DNA of 64,000 nt from UBA961 sp014191195. Its GTDB lineage: Bacteria; Bacteroidota; Ignavibacteria; Kapaibacteriales; UBA961. Where the stretch lies: NCBI GenBank assembly GCA_964204605.1, contig OZ123195.1, forward strand, positions 930,001-994,000, read 5' to 3'. Positions 8,406-18,600 of this stretch are shown here, one piece after another. Each line of letters opens with the position of its first letter. The first letter of the stretch is position 1. The translations under genes and the position numbers were made by a program. Under the pieces are notes generated by a model. That model searched no databases, was not told the origin of the DNA, and saw only the letters and a list, made by a program, of their open reading frames with translations.

Positions 8406-10517
8406 TTATTCATTCACTATTGGTGTTTCTATTATGACATCAACTGTCCTTGTATATAATCTGCCTTCAGGATATTCTGGTGAATATGTATCGGCATTCC
8501 CTTGAGAATATACTGAACCTGATGACTCACTAAATCCAAGTGCTTTTGCAGTACTTTTAGCACGTTCATCTGCTAGTTTTTCATTTTTTTTGATATCACC
8601 ATGTTTATCAGTAAAACCTTTTACTATAATTGATGAATTTGGCTTTATATATGTTTTTATAAGCTGGATTATAGGTTTATTAATAGCATTTATATCAGAA
8701 GATCTAACATCAAAGAGAATTAAGCTAAATCTATTTATCTCTTTATCTGCTATACGTTCTGTTTTTTTCTTTTTTATTGATAAGTATTCTACTGGTATAG
8801 AATCTTTATTAACTGTAGACATTCCCTCGATATCGTCAACGATTAATGTATAGTCCAGTTTACTTTGTTTGAATGCAGCCTTACCTTTTTGTTTATCTAT
8901 ATTCCATTCAAGAATTGCAGGAACATCCCCTACTCCTTTATATAGCTGTAAGACAGAATCTGTAAGCCTTGATTTTAAGCTCCATTTTTCTAATGGATTA
9001 TCGTGTATTACTGTCGATTTGAAGCGCACTATGGGAGGGTTAATCGTTCTAACTGTTTCATTTGTTATAACTGGTGCATTTATTTCAGGTATAGAGCCAA
9101 TAAGCTCTACTCGTCGGTTTTCTTGTGCGCCATCTTTTGTTTTAGAATTAGCAGCTTTTTCTGGGAGATTTCTATCTTCTAGTTTGAGTCTAGAAGATTC
9201 TATCCCACATTGATGTATTAAATATTGCTTAATCGATTCAACTCTTTGTTTGGATAGAGAAATATTATCTTGTTCTTCCTCTATATCTGCATTACATCCT
9301 ATTACTTTTAAGGTTGCATGAGGATAAAGCTTCATTCTTTTAGCAATGATATTCATTATATGATAATATGTGGAAAGCCTATCATCACTATTGACGCTAT
9401 CTTCAGAAAATGAGAGTAATTGTTGATGATCTAGTATTTGATAGCGATTTGGAATGGAAGCAGACCCTTTATCAAAGAAAACATAAGGCAATAATGGCGT
9501 CATAAGAACAGAAGTAAATTCTTCATCGACAATTTTAATCAGTGGCTCTTCCCTATTATTATCATATACTGCCCATGCAGAAATATTAGCCTGCAATTGC
9601 TTTATGTGTCCATATTTGATAGTATCTGTTCTCTTTTGAATTGTTAGATACACGATACTATCTGGTGACATGAGTGTATCAACAGAAAGCGAAGGAATAC
9701 CTCTTGTAAATTCAGTAAAAGGTGGTTTTACTGATATAGTAATTGTATCTATTAGAGTGATATCTTTATATGTTTTGTGAATATCTTTATGAGGAAAAGG
9801 AGAATAACGAATGGAAAGTCCACATCTATATTGGTGAATATGCCAATCATTTTGTGAAACGATATCATTAAGGGGATAATAAATTTGTAGTTCTGGCAAT
9901 ACAAATAACGTTTGTAAAGAATTTAATGGTAATTGATAGGATAAGCCAAGTACAGGGCCAAAGCTATTAGATTGATAAAATGGAATAGATTGATCTATAA
10001 ATTCATTTCTAGATCTACTACCATTTGGGAATGTTCCTACTGATGGCTTAATAAGTAATTCTTTTTGAGAGAATGTTGGTTGTACATAAAATGCATAGCG
10101 TAATCCTAATGCTATATTCAATTGATGATATGGCGAATATTGATAATATGATTCTATGCCAATATTCTGTAAAGAAGCTTCTATGATATGTTGATATTCC
10201 CCTTGTATATTACCACTTAAATTTACAAACTCTGATGTGGTTAAAGTAGCTTGATAATCATTATAAGATATTCTTGTAGAAAATGATGATGTGTTTGTTA
10301 CTGGAAAATCATAGAACATGCCAAATATTGGTGCATTCCCTTTTCCATGTGAAAATTGTGGACAACAGTTAGGATATTGAGGAAAAGACCTAAAATCTGC
10401 TAGATGAGCATTAATACCATACCCTGCTAAAATTCCATATCCAGATCTTTGTTGAGCAAAAGAAAAGGATACCATCATAAAGAAGCAAACTAGAAAATAT
10501 GTAATTGAAGTGCTCAT
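8406..10517 (-). CDS. OmpA-family outer-membrane protein with two OmpA C-terminal domains
   Basis: A 703-residue protein with a cleavable signal (ending SFAQQ). The first roughly 250 residues have alternating hydrophobic patterns and many aromatics and look like an outer-membrane beta-barrel. An OmpA-like peptidoglycan-binding domain follows at about 349-470 (FFDKGSASIP; LSKQRVESIKQYL; ENRRVEL). A second, shorter OmpA-like unit ends the protein at about 596-700 (VKGFTDKHGD; LADERAKSTAKALG; YTRTVDV). It probably tethers the outer membrane to the cell wall and may dock the T9SS protein encoded next with zero spacing. First gene of the putative four-gene operon; no confident promoter was seen in the 100 bases upstream. 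Confidence 0.82.
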   Translation of the reverse strand: MSTSITYFLVCFFMMVSFSFAQQRSGYGILAGYGINAHLADFRSFPQYPNCCPQFSHGKGNAPIFGMFYDFPVTNTSSFSTRISYNDYQATLTTSEFVNLSGNIQGEYQHIIEASLQNIGIESYYQYSPYHQLNIALGLRYAFYVQPTFSQKELLIKPSVGTFPNGSRSRNEFIDQSIPFYQSNSFGPVLGLSYQLPLNSLQTLFVLPELQIYYPLNDIVSQNDWHIHQYRCGLSIRYSPFPHKDIHKTYKDITLIDTITISVKPPFTEFTRGIPSLSVDTLMSPDSIVYLTIQKRTDTIKYGHIKQLQANISAWAVYDNNREEPLIKIVDEEFTSVLMTPLLPYVFFDKGSASIPNRYQILDHQQLLSFSEDSVNSDDRLSTYYHIMNIIAKRMKLYPHATLKVIGCNADIEEEQDNISLSKQRVESIKQYLIHQCGIESSRLKLEDRNLPEKAANSKTKDGAQENRRVELIGSIPEINAPVITNETVRTINPPIVRFKSTVIHDNPLEKWSLKSRLTDSVLQLYKGVGDVPAILEWNIDKQKGKAAFKQSKLDYTLIVDDIEGMSTVNKDSIPVEYLSIKKKKTERIADKEINRFSLILFDVRSSDINAINKPIIQLIKTYIKPNSSIIVKGFTDKHGDIKKNEKLADERAKSTAKALGFSESSGSVYSQGNADTYSPEYPEGRLYTRTVDVIIETPIVNE

Positions 10518-10619
10518 ACATGAAAACTATGAGTAAAAAAGAGTTCATATAATCTCATTGCATCAAATTATAATTTTTTAGAATATCAACCTTGTATTAA
10601 AATATGAATGAGATTTTTG

Positions 10620-11693
10620 TTACTCTTTAAATAGTAGTTTAGATGGATTGATACCGATTTCATGCGTGTATATATATCTATTTGTAAGTAGATCATATAT
10701 TAGTATTTGACCACTCACCATGAAGTTTCTGGCATTTAGTATATAGAGATTACTCTGATTTCTAGCTATTCCATACATTTGATTACCAATTATTGCAGGT
10801 ATAATAAGTGAATCTTTGAATATAGAGTTTTGTGATTGAATGTGATGTATACCCTTTTTTGAGATTGCATATAAGATATGAAGTGAAGTATCATAAAAAC
10901 CTTTACCAGTAAATGTTTCTTTATGTTCCCGTATTGGATTCAATGAATGTGCTTCAATCTCTGTAATTCCACCTACAGAATCTTTCATACTAGTTATATG
11001 AGAATATAAAACAAGCCACGATTTACTTGGTATTGAATAGTAAATTGATTGAGGATTAAGGCCAGTTTTTACGCTTGTAAACTTATTGGTTTTGATATCA
11101 TAAAAGAGAACCGTTCCAGCATATGGTTCTTTATAACGAAATATTCCATATCCAGAATTACATATAGCAATCGTATTGCCATATATAGCAATTCCTTCTG
11201 GAGCACATAATTGTTGATTGATTAATGGAATATATTCAGAAGAATTGATATTAACTTGATAGACAATATCAGCATACAGATCTGTAACAAGTAATAGACT
11301 ATCATGTAATATCACACCCTTTTTTAAAAAATGTCCATTACCTTCAATAACAATAGATCGTATAACTTTAGCAGTTTTACAGTTAATAATATGAATTTCA
11401 TTGCTTGTAGATATAATTAAAGCCATTAATGAATCATTGATCTTTATCATATCATTTGCAGTATCGCCTAAAGTGTATCCGTTATTTTTACAAGGGAATA
11501 TATTAATTGGAGGGCTTGATAAATCTGCATGATACCATAAAGAAGAATTATTATATCCATATAATCCTTCACATAGAATAAATACACCCGTATTTTCATT
11601 GATAATGCAAGTATCAGGGATTGGTTCTATCTGATTAGTGCAGCTATGTAATAAGAGAAATAAAATGATACAAAATGAAAAAGGGCGTGCCAT
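10620..11693 (-). CDS. Lipoprotein with YncE/NHL-like repeat character
   Basis: A predicted lipoprotein of about 357 residues. The ATG at 11693 gives a short signal MARPFSFCIILFLLLHSC. The frame is open to an ATG at 11744 that overlaps the actF stop (TAATG), which would add a 17-residue polar extension. The body is beta-rich with recurring units such as GYNNSSLWY, VLFYDIKTN and ILIYDLLTN, suggesting a propeller of the YncE or DUF5074 type; the fold is inferred by pattern only. It lies just downstream of the alternative complex III genes, but a strong terminator-like hairpin covers its start, so it may be poorly transcribed from that operon. No function is assigned. Confidence 0.68.
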   Translation of the reverse strand: MARPFSFCIILFLLLHSCTNQIEPIPDTCIINENTGVFILCEGLYGYNNSSLWYHADLSSPPINIFPCKNNGYTLGDTANDMIKINDSLMALIISTSNEIHIINCKTAKVIRSIVIEGNGHFLKKGVILHDSLLLVTDLYADIVYQVNINSSEYIPLINQQLCAPEGIAIYGNTIAICNSGYGIFRYKEPYAGTVLFYDIKTNKFTSVKTGLNPQSIYYSIPSKSWLVLYSHITSMKDSVGGITEIEAHSLNPIREHKETFTGKGFYDTSLHILYAISKKGIHHIQSQNSIFKDSLIIPAIIGNQMYGIARNQSNLYILNARNFMVSGQILIYDLLTNRYIYTHEIGINPSKLLFKE

Positions 11694-11711
11694 ATGTGGT
11701 ACACCCTTTTT
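11678..11711 (-). terminator. Intrinsic-terminator-like hairpin overlapping a start codon
   Basis: Arms 11678-11691 and 11698-11711 pair over 13 of 14 positions (one U-G pair included) with a six-base loop and five-base A/U ends on both sides. In the minus-strand RNA the 3' arm ends in UUUUU. It sits 33 bases past the actF stop and would end the respiratory operon transcript. The preferred ATG of the next gene (11691-11693) spans the stem/loop edge. Confidence 0.65.
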
Positions 11712-11743
11712 AAGATTATTACACCATATTGTCAATGTGAACA

Positions 11744-12916
11744 TTATGATATTAAGTCTATGGATTCTTGTAGAAACGGATCATTATGAGCTATTCCACT
11801 TATGCTATTCATTCTTTTAGCAGTAAAAAATAGCAATAGCCCCATAAAGAAGAGAACCATACCACCTGCTGACATCAAGGCAATTATATCAAAATGTTCT
11901 ATGCCATGTTCACGATATCCTGGAATAATGATCCACGATAAATCAATAAAATGGGCAATTAATATAATGATTGCAGCAGCTTTTACGATGGTAAAATTAC
12001 GCTTTACATCTTGACGTAATAATAAAATGAAAGGCACAATAAAGTGAATGAACAATGACGCCCAACCAAGTATTTCCCAACCATTTTTAGTTCTATCAAT
12101 ATAGTAGAAAGTTTCTTCTGGAAGATTACTATACCAAATCAAGAAATATTGAGAGAAATGGATATATGTCCAAAAGATTGTAAAGGCAAACATCAATTTA
12201 CCAAGATCATGCATATGTTCTTTGCTTATAAATCCTTTTAATTCACCCGAATTATATACGGAAATAAACAAAAGGGTAATTACAGAAATGGTTGAAACAA
12301 AATTACCAGCAAAGTAATAAAGTCCAAAAATAGTACTAAACCAATGGGGTTCTAAGGCCATCATCAAGTCAAAAGCAGCAAAAGTAATTGTTAATGCATA
12401 TCCTAAGACAAAAGGTGCTGACCTTTTATAATTTTTTATAGTTGGGGCATAATCACCAGGCATTGAATCTTGCTTGATTGAATTACCTATAATATAACGA
12501 TGCATCCAAAACCAAAACAAGCAATAGCCAATAACTCTAGCAATAAAAAAAGGGGTATTGGTATAAGGAGCCTTCGATGGAATATTCTCTATACCATGAT
12601 AGAAACTATTTCTAAAGAGTAAGATTGGTAGTAAAATGATGAGTGCAAACTGAGCAAACCATCCTAACATTTCAGGAATACGGCGTATAGAAGCACTCCA
12701 ACCTGCACGAACTAAAAACTGTAAGGCAGAGAAAAACAATGCAGTAACGCTTATACCTATAACATACATAGCACCAACTAAATAAGCTGGTAGAATGGAT
12801 GCTTGATTAATAGCCATTCCCGCTATTGCTAAAACAATACCGACACCAATACAGATAATTGATGTTTTATTAACATTTTGTTGAAACTGTGTTCCACCGA
12901 GATTGACGGGCTTCAT
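11744..12916 (-). CDS. actF: Alternative complex III subunit ActF, NrfD-like quinol-oxidising membrane protein
   Basis: A 390-residue integral membrane protein with about ten hydrophobic segments, placed last in the act gene run. It matches the second, smaller NrfD-like subunit (ActF) of quinol:cytochrome c oxidoreductase, which pairs with ActC in the membrane. Visible are many membrane-spanning stretches rich in I/L/F with charged loops, and HFSQYFLIWYSNLPEETFYY, a stretch typical of the family. The start ATG at 12916 is 44 bases after actE. Assignment rests on the order of the complete act cluster as well as on sequence character. Confidence 0.9.
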   Translation of the reverse strand: MKPVNLGGTQFQQNVNKTSIICIGVGIVLAIAGMAINQASILPAYLVGAMYVIGISVTALFFSALQFLVRAGWSASIRRIPEMLGWFAQFALIILLPILLFRNSFYHGIENIPSKAPYTNTPFFIARVIGYCLFWFWMHRYIIGNSIKQDSMPGDYAPTIKNYKRSAPFVLGYALTITFAAFDLMMALEPHWFSTIFGLYYFAGNFVSTISVITLLFISVYNSGELKGFISKEHMHDLGKLMFAFTIFWTYIHFSQYFLIWYSNLPEETFYYIDRTKNGWEILGWASLFIHFIVPFILLLRQDVKRNFTIVKAAAIIILIAHFIDLSWIIIPGYREHGIEHFDIIALMSAGGMVLFFMGLLLFFTAKRMNSISGIAHNDPFLQESIDLIS

Positions 12917-12960
12917 ATTTCCTCTTGAGTCAACGATATACTTCTGTGGTACATTAGAAA

Positions 12961-13578
12961 TTAAGGCTTAACGCCTAGTTTTTGCATTTCGCGTACATAG
13001 GCAACTATTGCCCAACGATCATTTGATTGAATTTTATCACCATAGCCATTCATTATGTTTTGTCCAGCAGAGATGATATGATATAGATGAGCATCAGACT
13101 TAGCTTTAGTTACTTCATCTCTAAGATTTGGTGGATTTTGGAAGCCACGAGCAACTACACTGCCATTACCTTGGCCATCATAATTATGACAAGGGGTACA
13201 AAATGCTTCAAAACGATTCTTACCTCTAGAGAGAACATATTCTCTTGTAGAAGTAGTAGTTATATCTAAAGGATTTGAACCTACAAGTGAATCTGCTTTA
13301 TCAAAATCTGGTTTATCCAAGGGATAAGCTGAGCCATTTCGAGAAACAGTATGTTCTACTGGATTTCTTCCGCTTCTACCATCATTAAAAAAACTAGATG
13401 AAACTTGAGGTTTAACTTTAAATTGGTCATCCATATCATTAATAACCATAATTGGTGTTGTATTTGAAAACCAAGTGTAATTGCCACTCAATACTAAAAC
13501 GATAAATCCTGCAAGAAATATGAGGATAGCAGTTTTGAGATAGAATCCAAATCCACGATTATTTGTTTGTTGTTCCAT
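12961..13578 (-). CDS. actE: Alternative complex III subunit ActE, mono-haem cytochrome c
   Basis: A 205-residue membrane-anchored cytochrome c. One N-terminal transmembrane segment (about 12-32, LKTAILIFLAGFIVLVLSG) precedes a periplasmic domain with a single CTPCH haem motif near residue 126 and a probable distal methionine in the NIMNGYGDK segment. In alternative complex III, ActE takes electrons onward from ActA/ActB to a soluble carrier or the oxidase. The gene lies between actD (15 bases upstream) and actF (44 bases downstream). Confidence 0.92.
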   Translation of the reverse strand: MEQQTNNRGFGFYLKTAILIFLAGFIVLVLSGNYTWFSNTTPIMVINDMDDQFKVKPQVSSSFFNDGRSGRNPVEHTVSRNGSAYPLDKPDFDKADSLVGSNPLDITTTSTREYVLSRGKNRFEAFCTPCHNYDGQGNGSVVARGFQNPPNLRDEVTKAKSDAHLYHIISAGQNIMNGYGDKIQSNDRWAIVAYVREMQKLGVKP

Positions 13579-13593
13579 TGCTGGTATTTCCTC

Positions 13594-14130
13594 TTAAGCT
13601 TCTATTAGGCGCACATCATCTGCACCAATTTCATTCATAAATTTGGTAGTAGTTTCAAGTGAGAAACGTTGATCAGTAGCAAAGATGCTTAATACAAATG
13701 TATCATCAACTGCAGACTTAAATCCTGCATCATCCTGTAAATCTGAATACCACTTTGGTAAACCACATAATGCCCATAAGGCAACGAAAGTAGCTAATCC
13801 TGTTAATAATACTGTCAATTCAAACATGATAGGAATGCCAAATTGAACAGAAAAAAATGGTTTTCCACCAATATTCAATTTATAATCTACAGCACCTGTC
13901 CACCACATTAAAAACACAGCATTACTTAATCCAAACATTGCTCCAGCAAATGAGATATAAGGTAAGATCGACCTTTTAACTCCCATTGCTTTATCTAATC
14001 CATGTATAGGATAAGGGGTATAAATATCAAAATCGGTATATCCACTTTCCCGTACTTTGTTTGCAGCATGCATAATCTTATTAGGATCTTTGAAATTACC
14101 TAAGACTGCTATATTTTTTGAATCACTCAT
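13594..14130 (-). CDS. actD: Alternative complex III subunit ActD (DUF3341)
   Basis: A 178-residue DUF3341 protein. It has a cytoplasmic N-terminal part resembling the family's conserved start (VLGNFKDPNKIMHAANKVR; YTPYPIHGLDKAMG), then two transmembrane segments at about 78-98 and 115-145. ActD is an accessory membrane subunit of quinol:cytochrome c oxidoreductase with no cofactor. It is positioned as expected between actC and actE; the start at 14130 follows the actC stop by 31 bases. Confidence 0.92.
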   Translation of the reverse strand: MSDSKNIAVLGNFKDPNKIMHAANKVRESGYTDFDIYTPYPIHGLDKAMGVKRSILPYISFAGAMFGLSNAVFLMWWTGAVDYKLNIGGKPFFSVQFGIPIMFELTVLLTGLATFVALWALCGLPKWYSDLQDDAGFKSAVDDTFVLSIFATDQRFSLETTTKFMNEIGADDVRLIEA

Positions 14131-14161
14131 TTATTTTATTTCCTTAGAGATTCTTTTCTCA

Positions 14162-15622
14162 TTAATGGTGATGTTCTTCATCATGATGGTGAACTGGCTG
14201 AGATCCTGGCAAAATTCCTTTTATCTCAGAAATCGCTATAACAGGTAAATATTTAGAAAACAATAAGAATAATGTAAGGAATAGTCCTATTGTTCCTACA
14301 AATATTCCTACTTCTATTATTGTTGGTGTATAATAGCTCCAACTAGATGGTAAGAAATCGTGATGTAATGATGTTGAAATGATTGTAAATCGTTCAAACC
14401 ACATACCAATATTTACAAATATAGATATCACGAACATCAATGGAATATTTCTTCTCGCTTTTTTAAACCAATAAATCTGAGGCGATAAAACATTGCAAGA
14501 AAGCATAGACCAATAAGCCCACCAATATTCACCAAAAGCTCTATTAATGAAAACAGTTCTTTCATATTCATTACCGCTATACCATGCTATAAAGAACTCC
14601 ATTGAATATGCATAACCTACCATCATTCCTGTTGCAAGAATGATTTTATTCATGTTTTCAAGATGCTTTAATGTGATATAGTCTTTTAATCCTAAAATCT
14701 CTCTTGCTATTACAAGCAATGTCATTACCATTGCAAAACCAGAGAAGATAGCTCCAGCAACAAAGTAAGGAGGGAAAATAGTTGTATGCCAGCCAGGTAG
14801 AACAGATGTTGCAAAGTCCATAGAAACGATTGTATGAACTGATATTACCAATGGTGTAGACAAACCGGCTAAAATCAAATAGGCAATTTCATAGTGATGC
14901 CATGCACGCATGGAACCAGTCCAACCAAAGCTGAAAAATGTATATAATGATTTTGCCGTTTTACCCTTTACATAATTTCTGATGGTTGCTAAATCCGGTA
15001 CCAATCCGATAAACCAGAACAATGCAGATACTGTTAAATATGTGGTTACAGCAAATATATCCCATACAAGCGGAGATCTAAAGTTCACCCATAATTGCAT
15101 TTGATTAGGATACGGTGTAAGCCAATATGCAAACCAAGGACGCCCCGTATGGATGACTGGAAATATTCCAGCACACAAAACAGCAAATATTGTCATCGCC
15201 TCTGCAGAGCGGTTAATGGCAGTACGCCATTTTTGGCGGAATAAATAAAGAATAGCTGAAATCAATGTTCCTGCATGGCCTATACCAATCCAAAAAACGA
15301 AATTTGTTATATCCCAAGCCCAACCAATAGTATTATTAGAACCCCATACTCCAATACCAGTAGTTACAGTTTCTCCAATTGCCGCAAAACCTATACCAGC
15401 TATAGAAGCACATATTAATACTGCTACCCAATATTTAGCATTGGCTTTTCCTTCTATAATACCTGCAATTTTCTCAGTAACATCATGTATTGATGGATTT
15501 CCAAGAACTAACGGCTCACGCTGCGAATCAGGTACCGGATAAGGATTATTCTGATATGAGGCGGATGTTAGATGTTCCTGAGAACTTCCTTGGCCCGTTT
15601 GTGTGACATTTTCAACCGACAT
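14162..15622 (-). CDS. actC: Alternative complex III subunit ActC, NrfD-like membrane subunit
   Basis: A 486-residue polytopic membrane protein of the NrfD/PsrC family with about ten hydrophobic helices and a histidine-rich C terminus (HHHDEEHHH). It forms the quinol-binding membrane core of alternative complex III next to the iron-sulphur subunit ActB. Conserved-looking stretches include IGHAGTLISAILYLFRQ, WHTTIFPPYFVAGAIFSGF and EFFIAWYSGNEYE. It starts 29 bases after actB and is followed by actD. Confidence 0.94.
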   Translation of the reverse strand: MSVENVTQTGQGSSQEHLTSASYQNNPYPVPDSQREPLVLGNPSIHDVTEKIAGIIEGKANAKYWVAVLICASIAGIGFAAIGETVTTGIGVWGSNNTIGWAWDITNFVFWIGIGHAGTLISAILYLFRQKWRTAINRSAEAMTIFAVLCAGIFPVIHTGRPWFAYWLTPYPNQMQLWVNFRSPLVWDIFAVTTYLTVSALFWFIGLVPDLATIRNYVKGKTAKSLYTFFSFGWTGSMRAWHHYEIAYLILAGLSTPLVISVHTIVSMDFATSVLPGWHTTIFPPYFVAGAIFSGFAMVMTLLVIAREILGLKDYITLKHLENMNKIILATGMMVGYAYSMEFFIAWYSGNEYERTVFINRAFGEYWWAYWSMLSCNVLSPQIYWFKKARRNIPLMFVISIFVNIGMWFERFTIISTSLHHDFLPSSWSYYTPTIIEVGIFVGTIGLFLTLFLLFSKYLPVIAISEIKGILPGSQPVHHHDEEHHH

Positions 15623-15651
15623 ACTTAATTCCTGCTTAAAATATCGTTGTA

Positions 15652-18600
15652 TTATACTTTCGGTACATCATTTGTATTACGAACCTTTACCAAATAGGTA
15701 ATCGATGGCCGCACATTTAATTCACTCAGTACCTTGAAAGCACCATTCTTTTCTTTATATTCTTGAGTATCATTACCACGTTTAATCTTTGATGCCTGCG
15801 CAACTTTACTTGTTGGATCATTGATATCTCCAAATATAATTGCACTAGCAGGGCAAGCCTGCTGGCAAGCTGTAACGGCTTCACCATCATGCACCCTTGT
15901 ACGGCCAAGATCTTTAATATGCATTTTTACTTCATTTAATCTCTGTACACAGAATGTACATTTTTCCATAACTCCACGCATACGAACAGTAACATCTGGG
16001 TTAAATGCTAAATCTAATGGTGTCTTTTTATCTTTATGCCAGTTTAAGAAATTAAAACGACGCACTTTATAAGGACAATTATTTAAACAATAACGTGTAC
16101 CCACACAGCGATTATATGTCATTTCATTTAAGCCTTCTGGGCTATGTGTGGTAGCTGCTACAGGGCAAACATTTTCGCATGGAGCATTTTCACAATGCTG
16201 ACATAGCATTGGCTGAAACACAGTAGTTACATTACCTTTTTCATCTTCTCTATAATATCTATCTATTCGTATCCAATGCATTTCTCGGCTATTGGCTACA
16301 TATTTCTTTCCTACAGATGGTATATTATTTTCTGCTTGGCATGCAATCACACAAGCACTACAGCCTGTACATGCACTCATATCAATTGCCATCGCCCATC
16401 TGTGTCCTAAATAATTATAGGATGGAACAATACTTAATGTATCGGCAATATGATGAGAATGCTCACCTGCTTCATGGCCATGATTTTCATTACTTGCAGC
16501 TGCTAAAGATGCAAACGTTACATACCCTTCTTGAACGCCTAAAATATCTTTTGTTCTTTCTTGCCAATCATTATCAAAAGGACTTGGTTTATCATAACGT
16601 TCGATTGCATGATGTCCTTGTGTTGTAGCAAGCTTCTCTTTTCTTCCTACTTTTTCAATTGATACAGAAGTATATAGCGAAGAATTTGCAGAAAGTAATT
16701 TGTATACATTTTCTCCAACATTCGCATGAACATTTCCTCCTACAGTTTTACCATAACCTAATGTAAGTGTAATTACATTATCTGCAACTCCTGGCTGAAT
16801 AAATGCTGGTAATTCTATACTTCCTTTTTCATTAGATACCCTTACAATTTCACCTAATTGTATCGATAGAGAATCTGCTGTCTTTTTATTAAGAATAACC
16901 AAATTTCCCCAAGTATTTTTTGTTATTGGGTCTGGTAATTCTTGCAACCAAGAATTATTGGTATTGGTACCATCATAAAAAGAATAAGATGGTTTAATTG
17001 ATGCAATAATGCCTTTTAATGAGATTTGTTCCGAAGGTAATGCAGAATATCCTAATGGATTTCCTAGTTCACTACTTACAGTGGTATTCGTTACACCATC
17101 TCTTAATAAGGTTTCCCAAGCATTTGTAGATGAATATTGAGGGTTTTGCTTACGTATAAAATCATAATATGTCTCTGTTCCTGCAAAAGTAGCTGGATTT
17201 ACAAAGCTTACGATTAACATCAACATATCCTGCGCACTTAATGAATTTTCATTTAAAGGTGCTATGATTGGCTGTTGTATAGAATATGTTCCATCAAAAC
17301 TTATTGCATCACCCCAACTTTCTAAATAATGAGATGTTGGAACATTTACTTTTGATAGTTTCTCGGATGTTTCATGTGATGAACAAGATAATGAAGCAGC
17401 AAAACTTACTTTTTCTGAGAGTAATTTTTTAAGATTTGCATCAGCATAATACTCTGGATTTACTTCTACATACACAACAGACTCAATTAAGTCTGTTTTT
17501 AGATCTGAAGTTAAATTTGCTATGTGTTGTATTTTGTCTGAACTATTAAAATACTTATTGCTAAAAGATAATGGCTTACCTTCACCAACAACATCTAACA
17601 TTTGATTAATGATTTGTCCTAAAGCTATCATACGTGCCGGAAGATGATCGCCTACCATAATCAATGGAGATTTTGCAGCTACTAATTGTTTTGCTATTTC
17701 TTTATGATCATTATTGGGATTTGCTTGTATGCCACCAGGAACAGCTTTGCCTTTAAGTGAAGCTACCTCTACAAGAACTGAACTTAGGAAAGCTGAATAA
17801 TCATTGGGTTGAATAGCCATTCTAGCATCGGCATTAGCACCCGTTAATGAGAATCCAGATTCAATTGAAACTAATTTATTCATAGAAGGATTTTCTTTGC
17901 TTGGCTTACGATTAGCAGAAAATCCCTTGGTATAGTACACAGCATTTTTATCAGTACCTAAAAAGTCATTATCTACAGATAAGATAAAGTCTACTTTAGA
18001 TAAATCTGGTACCAACTCTGCATCTAGTCCAAACACTGCTTGATTTGCTAAAGCAGAATGAGATACTATAGCTGGTAAAGTATAAAATTGAATTGATGAA
18101 TTTGTGCTTGTTATTGCTTGAGCTAATGCCAAGAAGGAAGGAGAGCAATGTTCATCAATAATAATTGCTGTTTTTTTACCATTATTTGCAGTGCTTTTGA
18201 TAGCTCCAGCAATCGTAGATGCAGCATTTGATGTACTAGAATCACCACCATTAACTCTGGATCTACGTATTCTGTCAGGATCGTATAATGAAAGCAATGT
18301 ACCTTGAATAAAAGCAGATGAACTTCCTAAAGAAGCACTATGCTTTTCATTACCATCAACTTTAATAGGACGGCCTTCTCGGGCTTTTACAAGCAATCCA
18401 AAAGCAGCATTTTTGTGTTGATAAACTGATGTATAATAATTCGGTAAACCAGGTATTTGATATTCTGTAGGTGTTACTGCTGCCACAAGTTTATGATCAG
18501 GACGTCTGCAACTAGCAGTAGCCATGGCCATAGAGGCGGACAGAACAGTCATAAACGTTCTGCGTGAAACACCAGAATCTAATAATGGTTTATTTGTATC

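Noticed and set aside
10534..10618. Repeated TCTCAT/ATGAGA pairing between two minus-strand genes
   Set aside because: Arms are short and the loop is about 60 bases; not a credible terminator.
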